From NCBI GenBank assembly GCA_029964075.1, contig CM057134.1:20252905-20316904 (forward strand): DNA of 64,000 bases, given 5' to 3'. The notes beneath the pieces were generated by a model. That model had not been told where the DNA came from. It made no database searches and saw nothing but the letters and a program-made list of their open reading frames with translations. Positions 62,146 through 64,000 of the stretch are shown here, in pieces. This stretch comes from Patiria pectinifera. Taxonomy: Eukaryota; Echinodermata; Asteroidea; Valvatida; Asterinidae. Each line of letters opens with the position of its first letter. Position 1 is the stretch's first letter. Made by a program: the position numbers and the translations under genes.

Positions 62146-64000
62146 GGGTGCCCTTTTACCTAGCAATGACGTCCCATGGGTGGGACATTTCGCTGGTTGA
62201 CATGCACCGTTCTCTGTGTGTGACGCACGTACACGTACACGTACACCAGGGGATTTGTACCCGGTACAATATACACGCAGTGGCCGCGCTTCGCAGCAAA
62301 TGAATTGCAGTCAGGCAAGATGGCGTCGGTCGGTCACCCCCAACTGTACTTTTCTTTGCCGGTGAGGGGGTACTTGTGAACGGAGCGGATAGCGGTGCTA
62401 TTGGATGTTTTAGGATCTTTGATGTACTACTGTATTGTTACAAGCTACCATAGGACTGTTGTAAATTTGGCCAATCACTTGGCTTACATGATGAGCATGG
62501 ATCAATGCTGGTTCAGGGGCCATTCATTCGCTTGTTCTTGAATCCGGTCTTTATATCACCGTAAATACACCCCCACGTGATCAAGTCTCGACCAATCAGA
62601 AGCTACATGTATGAGTATGAATCTCCAATTTTATAAACTAAAAGTACATGTACATACCGGTACCCGGTACACCTACATGTTCTTGCTTACGTTTATGTAC
62701 CGGTACTGGTACCAGTGTAAAGTAGACAGGTGACCGCCAAAATTTAACCATGACATAATTAAAAGTGATCTAACATGTTTTTCCTTTGTGCACAAGGCCA
62801 AAAAAAGTTGATCTGCATAGGGACTGCATGTAAAATGAGGGGAAATCCTGAATGGGTTTTCTCATCAAAGTATAAGCCGCTACCAGATCTGACAATTTTT
62901 GTACACAAATTAGTAATTACTGACAAATTAGAATGACATCATATCCATTGTTGTGTAAGGTTTAAAAAAGAAGAAGTGAGAAACAGAATGTGGCATACGA
63001 ACATGTACAGGTGTGTACATGTACTTCACATGTTCGGGACGTTTTAGATTAGGAGCCAGGGTTCTCTTGATTCTTCCTGTCATTTGTCATCATTGTCATC
63101 TTTATTGGATTTACTTTTACATAGGAATTGTCATGAGAAATAGATTTAAAAAAGGTAAGTTTAAGTTTTGCTAAAATTTTATTAGGCTGACTGACAAAGT
63201 CTGTGACTTCATGTGCTTACAAATGTACAACTTTACTTTACTTTACTTTATTCCACCTCATGGTACAATGCAAAAATATAAAAAGGATTCTTCAAAATAA
63301 ATTAGGTATGTCAAAACAAATAAGATAAGAAATAATGTACTAGTACTTACTGGTACATGGGTCATTCTTTAAAGTTGGGGTCCACACAACGAACGAGGCC
63401 GGCAATATCTGTCCGAGACCCGCTCGCAGCAAGCGAGGCCAGAAATATCAGGGTGTGCTACACACCAATGTACCAGCAGATGACGGCCTGAACCTGTCTG
63501 GGCATCGGGGTTCGTGAAAAACAATCCCGCGTCTGGGTATGGTAAATGTCGAAATAACCCCTGCGCGAAGTGGTTAATGCAGTCATCCTTCAAGAGTGAT
63601 TATGAATAGCAAACTACTCAACAAATTGATTGAAATCATTCTAAATGATGTAATAAACAGGACTCGTTTATACTACGCTGCATTGGGAATCCTGTTTATT
63701 ACGTCATGATTTACTATGTTTTGTTTGCTGCCCCCAACGACGACTTTTACACAAATTGCACGTTCGGGTCAAAACGGGACCTGAAAAACAGCTCTCAAAA
63801 GTACCTTTTGTACTCATTTGTCTTCGAGCATTCCACAACCTCTTTAAATACACATTGTACCCCGTAACATATTGATACATCTGATTAAAGACTTACCTAC
63901 ATGTAACTTCTAAACGAAACCTAAATTATTAGAATTTGTCGGTATTTTCTCCCTTTGTGTTGAACACATTGCTTGTGAGAGACTTTTATTTTTTACAAAC
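62146..64000. other. non-coding host DNA
   Basis: Contains a (TTTAC)n run at about 63228-63252 and a hairpin at about 63638-63712 (gatgtaataaacagga ... tcctgtttattacgtcat). Several ACATGT runs occur. The minus-strand frame at 63369-63593 has no recognisable domain. No exon of the adaptor gene was found. Confidence 0.4.

Overview
The window looks like the genome of a marine invertebrate, plausibly an echinoderm or another invertebrate deuterostome. The evidence is AT-rich intergenic DNA, abundant palindromic ACATGT/GTACATGTAC motifs, tRNA-derived SINEs, many small TIR elements (MITEs) and spliced exons with GT/AG borders. The species cannot be named from sequence alone.

Layout. (1) 1-35.3 kb is mostly non-coding host DNA crowded with repeats: foldback and tandem repeats, TTAA-flanked MITEs, a TA-flanked element with CGTATAAGCCGC repeats, SINEs, a Harbinger-like MITE and hairpins. 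Two small candidate exons lie here (3217-3318, minus; 27068-27119, plus). (2) 35.3-43.8 kb holds four phase-compatible plus-strand exons of a large disordered adaptor-like host protein. It has proline-rich SH3-type motifs and repeated YTDVVxP and YDRP tyrosine motifs, and it continues beyond the window. (3) 44.9-60.6 kb is a nested insertion in the following intron or flank. A 490-bp MITE with an 8-bp target duplication was itself hit, at its extreme right end, by a 15.2-kb Polinton/Maverick. (4) 60.6-64 kb is host non-coding DNA with another interrupted MITE copy and AGGTCA-rich repeats.

The Polinton (45386-60588) has 376-bp terminal inverted repeats with one mismatch noticed and a 5-6 bp target duplication. 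It carries a protein-primed type B DNA polymerase, a retroviral-type integrase (interrupted by one stop), a double-jelly-roll-type major capsid candidate, an A32-like packaging ATPase, a degraded minor-capsid candidate, several small membrane or coiled-coil proteins, a large PT-linker protein and a TFIIB-like zinc-ribbon/cyclin-type transcription factor. I could not find the usual adenovirus-type cysteine protease. The parts fit a virus-like life cycle: polymerase and integrase for copying and insertion; capsid proteins and ATPase for virions; membrane proteins for entry or assembly; the TFIIB-like protein for its own transcription.

The most interesting signals form one possible system. They are the TFIIB-like factor, an AT-rich TATAATAAA/TATATTAAA-type motif just before many of the element's start codons, and hairpin/T-tract signals that look like transcript ends. 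Together they suggest the element carries its own transcription programme. Other notable signals are a 22-bp tandem array that grows out of the ATPase stop codon, nuclear-receptor-type TCAAGGTCA sites and a perfect palindrome in the TIRs, and a cluster of one-base frame breaks in a copy whose TIRs are almost identical.
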